Origin: Solea solea
Taxonomy: Eukaryota > Chordata > Actinopteri > Pleuronectiformes > Soleidae
DNA length: 64,000 bases
Direction of reading: 5' to 3'
Assembly (NCBI RefSeq): GCF_958295425.1
Contig: NC_081144.1
Location: 7,479,186 to 7,543,185 of the forward strand
Position numbers and translations under genes: made by a program. The notes beneath the pieces were generated by a model. The model ran no database searches and had not been told where the DNA came from. It was given only the letters and a program-made list of their open reading frames with translations. Positions 62,501 through 64,000 of the stretch are shown here, one piece after another. Position 1 is the stretch's first letter, and every line of letters starts with the position of its first letter.

Positions 62501-62628
62501 ACTTGCTCGTGTCGCCTCCCAGTGAGGAGGAAGGAGGACTGGGGAACCGAAGCGAGTCGGTATCTAACTGTAGCACTGGCAAGAAGAGGCTTGAGAAATC
62601 TCCCTCTTTCACTTCAGAATGGGACGAG
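28477..62628 (+). CDS. anks1a: ANKS1A: ankyrin repeat and SAM/PTB adaptor, 5' part, 14 exons, continues past the window
   Basis: Exons: 28477-28655, 39876-39956, 40695-40851, 41987-42049 (probably optional), 51904-52200, 53305-53380, 53477-53578, 53670-53756, 53875-54044, 54774-54836, 55234-55357, 55980-56023, 57965-58058, 62132-62628. Phases join; 678 codons to the window's last exon. The N-terminus [20 protein letters not shown] opens the first ankyrin repeat, followed by a Gly/Ser-rich insertion. Six ankyrin repeats span about residues 1-310 ([80 protein letters not shown]). Then come a PPPPPPPP run, the linker [28 protein letters not shown] and the Ser-rich block SKSDSDLL...[15 protein letters not shown]. 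The two SAM domains and the PTB domain must lie downstream. Known role: cytoplasmic adaptor that binds Eph and EGF receptor kinases and regulates their trafficking and turnover. Confidence 0.95.
31660..31900 (+). repeat. Unnamed dispersed repeat, copy 1 of the 'gcactgaagctgat' block
   Basis: Contains 'gttgcactgaagctgat', 'gtgctgctgccac' and 'gtcttactgtcagtgt' in the same order as 38468-38600, with about 110-130 bp of alignable sequence between them. It sits directly upstream of a SINE fragment and the 32280-32600 block, so the whole may be one composite element. Confidence 0.5.
32094..32232 (+). mobile_element. SINE 3'-half fragment
   Basis: Motifs 'ggccctgtgatggactg', 'ccagggtgtaccccgcc', 'atgtcagctgtgattggct' and 'tgtggaggaaag' match the 3' half of the SINE at 7692-7962 in the same strand and order. 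The tRNA-like head is absent. Confidence 0.75.
32280..32600 (+). repeat. Unnamed dispersed repeat, long copy
   Basis: Begins near 'gccccaaaatgctatttctg' and ends near 'gtgtatgaagacatttcttg'; both blocks recur in a shorter copy at 14976-15140. No coding capacity or clear terminal inverted repeats. Confidence 0.5.
33131..33164 (+). repeat. (TG)n microsatellite
   Basis: About 17 uninterrupted TG units in ANKS1A intron 1. Confidence 0.9.
35190..35417 (-). mobile_element. hAT-type MITE, reverse orientation
   Basis: Contains 'cttcttaaatgtgaatactt', 'tctggtttctttg' and the end 'aataagcgttagttgcagcc', the reverse complements of features in the copy at 54352-54659. A further match may begin at about 35129 ('agctgcaacgtt'), so the left end is uncertain. 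Confidence 0.65.
37815..37839 (+). repeat. (TG)n microsatellite
   Basis: About 12 TG units in ANKS1A intron 1. Confidence 0.85.
38375..38610 (+). repeat. Unnamed dispersed repeat, copy 2 of the 'gcactgaagctgat' block
   Basis: The part at 38468-38600 aligns with 31782-31890 ('gttgcactgaagctgat', 'catgctgctgccact', 'gtcttactgtgagtgt', 'cagctgcttt'). Ends undefined. Confidence 0.5.
40852..41986 (+). other. ANKS1A intron 3
   Basis: 1.1 kb GT-AG intron between exon 3 and the 63-nt exon, AT-rich with no identified repeat or gene. If the 63-nt exon is skipped it merges with the next intron into one of 11 kb. Confidence 0.65.
41987..42049 (+). CDS. anks1a: ANKS1A 63-nt in-frame exon, probably alternatively spliced
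   Basis: Flanked by a good acceptor (tccctcccag) and GT donor (AAG|GTGTGT). Phase 0 at both ends, 21 codons, ending [10 protein letters not shown], inserted between RLNEQ and [10 protein letters not shown]. Mammalian ANKS1A has a matching 21-residue insert ending in the same [10 protein letters not shown] motif in some isoforms (from memory). Skipping it leaves the frame intact and joins the ankyrin repeats directly. Confidence 0.85.
42130..42156 (+). repeat. (CTG)9 trinucleotide repeat in ANKS1A intron 4
   Basis: Nine uninterrupted CTG units about 80 bp after the donor of the 63-nt exon. Confidence 0.85.
48761..49084. mobile_element. MITE with 44-bp terminal inverted repeats
   Basis: 48761-48804 (starts gcatttagctttgtatcact) and 49041-49084 are inverted copies with only a few mismatches. 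Element length is 324 bp, without a coding frame. No target-site duplication could be recognised, so superfamily is unassigned. Confidence 0.8.
50574..50599 (+). repeat. (TG)n microsatellite
   Basis: About 13 TG units in ANKS1A intron 4. Confidence 0.85.
51904..52200 (+). CDS. anks1a: ANKS1A exon 5, central ankyrin repeats
   Basis: 297 nt, phase 0 at both ends, 99 codons. Encodes three canonical ankyrin repeats ([40 protein letters not shown]), ending DAGMDINYE. The exon is one third G+C-richer than its surroundings by eye. Confidence 0.9.
52212..52670. mobile_element. MITE adjoining the splice donor of ANKS1A exon 5
   Basis: Imperfect inverted ends: 52215-52250 (acgttcagacctgg... gtcctgattg) against 52632-52669 (reverse complement ccgtttagacatg... 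gtcctcagtg). The internal 'gatcggatcac' and 'gaggacacatgtgacc' motifs are those of a common teleost non-autonomous DNA transposon. No coding frame. Confidence 0.65.
53710..53730 (+). repeat. anks1a: Pyrimidine tandem run coding polyproline in ANKS1A exon 8
   Basis: Repeated CCCCCT units encode eight consecutive prolines after DIDL and before QESPSP. A likely SH3/WW-type ligand by composition, and a slippage-prone tract. Confidence 0.75.
54045..54773 (+). other. ANKS1A intron 9 with MITE
   Basis: 729-bp GT-AG intron; nearly half is the hAT-type MITE at 54352-54659. The rest is unremarkable. Confidence 0.7.
54352..54659 (+). mobile_element. hAT-type MITE, forward copy
   Basis: Starts near 'ctgcaactaaagactatttt', contains 'aattagttgtttggttaaca', 'cacaaaccaaaataattcag', 'gaatattcacatttaagaat', and ends 'gattatcaaaacagttggc'. 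This is a widespread teleost non-autonomous element; the copy at about 35190-35417 is its reverse complement. Confidence 0.75.
57028..57060 (-). mobile_element. SINE tail fragment, reverse orientation
   Basis: 'atccatcttctactgcttta' followed by 'tcctcca' is the reverse complement of the SINE 3' end seen at about 7921-7950 (tggaggatgaagcggtagat). Confidence 0.5.
57405..57900 (-). mobile_element. Probable non-LTR retrotransposon 3'-end remnant
   Basis: The motif 'tttattgtccctcaaatggg' near 57413 is, in my experience, the start (reverse orientation) of 3' regions of fish LINEs. A 141-codon minus-strand frame (57599-58024) has no recognisable protein features. Ends and family uncertain. Confidence 0.4.
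60984..61004 (+). repeat. (TG)n microsatellite
   Basis: About 10 TG units in ANKS1A intron 13. Confidence 0.8.
61200..61235 (+). repeat. (CA)n(CT)n compound microsatellite
   Basis: About 12 CA units followed by CT units, 200 bp from the preceding (TG)n run; the two are complementary. Confidence 0.85.
62132..62628 (+). CDS. anks1a: ANKS1A exon 14, linker with conserved serine block
   Basis: 497 nt coding residues about 513-678. Starts [20 protein letters not shown] and carries the family hallmark block [13 protein letters not shown] and [15 protein letters not shown], which lies just before the first SAM domain in ANKS1 proteins. The following exon is not in the window. Confidence 0.93.
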
Positions 62629-64000
62629 GTAAGTGTTTGTGCTCGTCCTTTTGCTGTGTTTGTGTCTTTGCTTCTTCATTAAGGTGCTGTGTTTAAGACG
62701 ATATATCAATATTTCCCAAAGTTTCTTCATTCATTTATTTCAATGAAAAAAGCAGGTGGAACCAAAACATTCAAGCCCATGGTGTACTTACACACAACAT
62801 ATATTTAAAAAAAAAAAACTCATGGAATTGTCTCTACAAGTCTCTCATGAAAGCTTTTGAATACAAACTATTAATATTATCATGCACACACTCACTAAGC
62901 TACAAAAATGCACTGTACATAGTTTAAAATTCTTATTCCAGCAGGAGAAATTACAAAGCCTCCCTTGTTGGTCCTTAGTCTGCTTATGTGTAACTGAACA
63001 GGCCTAAGTCTCACCACTGTAGCTTGATTGAATTGCATGGAAACGTACTGATCGACTGCATCATGTTCAAACAAAATGATCGGTTGTGTTTCTGATTTTT
63101 TTTTTCTGGACAACTTTATTTATCGGTTGTGTTTTAGAAACCCAATTACAGACTTAGGTCTTGCAAATGGCTCCATCTGGCACTCATGAACGATCCACTT
63201 ATCTACAGCTGTAACAGAAGTGTTTACATCAGTTGTCTTCGCTGCTGATGTTGCACCAAAATGTTATTTCACAGAAAAGCCTGTATTCACACATTCGGCA
63301 CTTGAATTCGTTGTCTGGGACATGGATAAGGTGCTGAGCCATAGTGATCGGGGTATAAAACAACTCTAAGAAACTAAAACAAAGAGAATTAGCCAAGAGA
63401 CGTCCAACCAATACCTTTCCAGCTTGATTGCGCGGCTTGAGACAAGTGACCAAGCGTCAGATTTGAGACTGAATGTTCTCTCACATAATATTAGCTTATA
63501 TATTATAGTGAGCAGCGGGGTGTACACTTGTATAAGCCTGAGCAATTAACTTGCTCTTTCATTAGTTTCCTACTTCAATTCTCCTACTGTCTGCAACATT
63601 AATGATATTCTCTAAGCTCCTTTTATTAGGTTTTTTAAAGCTCCAGTAGGAGGAAATAAATGTTATTTTACTTTTTTTTTTTTTTTTTACTTAAATTTCA
63701 ACTCTGCTCGAGTGTAACCACTATTAACTACAAGACACTCCGTACGCTTACACGACACACTTTCCTTTGTAATGTTTGCATTCAGCTCTTTGTTAGACTT
63801 GGACTTAAAAAGACATTTAATGATTTCAGTTTCATTTGCAGTATATAACACACTGTACACTGTATATCTTATTAACAACAAACAAACAATATAAACCAAA
63901 ACAATCAAATCTGCCTGTTCTACACTGTACTCATAATGTCTGTATGACATTACATACACATGCACGTTATTATAACAGACCTTTGACTCAGCATTAAAGC
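62629..64000 (+). other. Start of ANKS1A intron 14, runs off the window
   Basis: Begins with GTAAGT after exon 14. 1.4 kb of AT-rich sequence. I looked for the next expected exon (the segment leading into the first SAM domain) and did not find it. Confidence 0.7.

Overview
The window is vertebrate nuclear DNA, most likely from a ray-finned (teleost, probably percomorph) fish. The evidence is spliced genes with GT-AG introns, kilobase-scale introns, many (TG)n microsatellites, and several fish-type dispersed repeats: a tRNA-like SINE, hAT-type MITEs and a Tc1-like transposon. I assigned genes by reading translated exons and checking that splice phases join. No homology search was run.

Four genes form one block. 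ILRUN (C6orf106) lies on the minus strand at 861-4453. BLTP3A (UHRF1BP1) lies on the plus strand at 6074-21507. TAF11 lies on the minus strand at 24634-26037. The 5' part of ANKS1A lies on the plus strand from 28477 and runs off the right edge; its last exon in the window ends at 62628. Order and orientations match the human 6p21.31 block ILRUN-(SNRPC)-UHRF1BP1-TAF11-ANKS1A, except that no SNRPC-like exon is visible in the 1.6 kb between ILRUN and BLTP3A. ILRUN/BLTP3A and TAF11/ANKS1A are divergent pairs. BLTP3A and TAF11 are convergent, with candidate poly(A) signals only about 190 bp apart.

The genes are neighbours, not a pathway. ILRUN is a UBA-like/NBR1-like regulator of inflammatory transcription. 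BLTP3A is a bridge-like lipid-transfer protein with a chorein-type N-terminus. TAF11 is a histone-fold subunit of TFIID. ANKS1A is an ankyrin/SAM/PTB adaptor for receptor tyrosine kinases; only its ankyrin and linker part is here.

Mobile DNA sits in introns and spacers. The clearest element is a 1.6 kb Tc1/mariner-type transposon in BLTP3A intron 18 (18472-20089). It has perfect 27-bp inverted repeats, TA flanks and a nearly intact DD38E transposase whose third codon is a stop. Also present are a SINE with an exact 10-bp target-site duplication in BLTP3A intron 1, further SINE fragments, several MITEs (one starting about 12 bp after an ANKS1A splice donor), and a dispersed repeat I cannot name. 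I saw no CRISPR array, rRNA, true tRNA or operon-like structure, and nothing convincing as a new biological system. The observations worth checking are the transposon, the optional ANKS1A exon, the GC-AG intron and the unnamed repeats.
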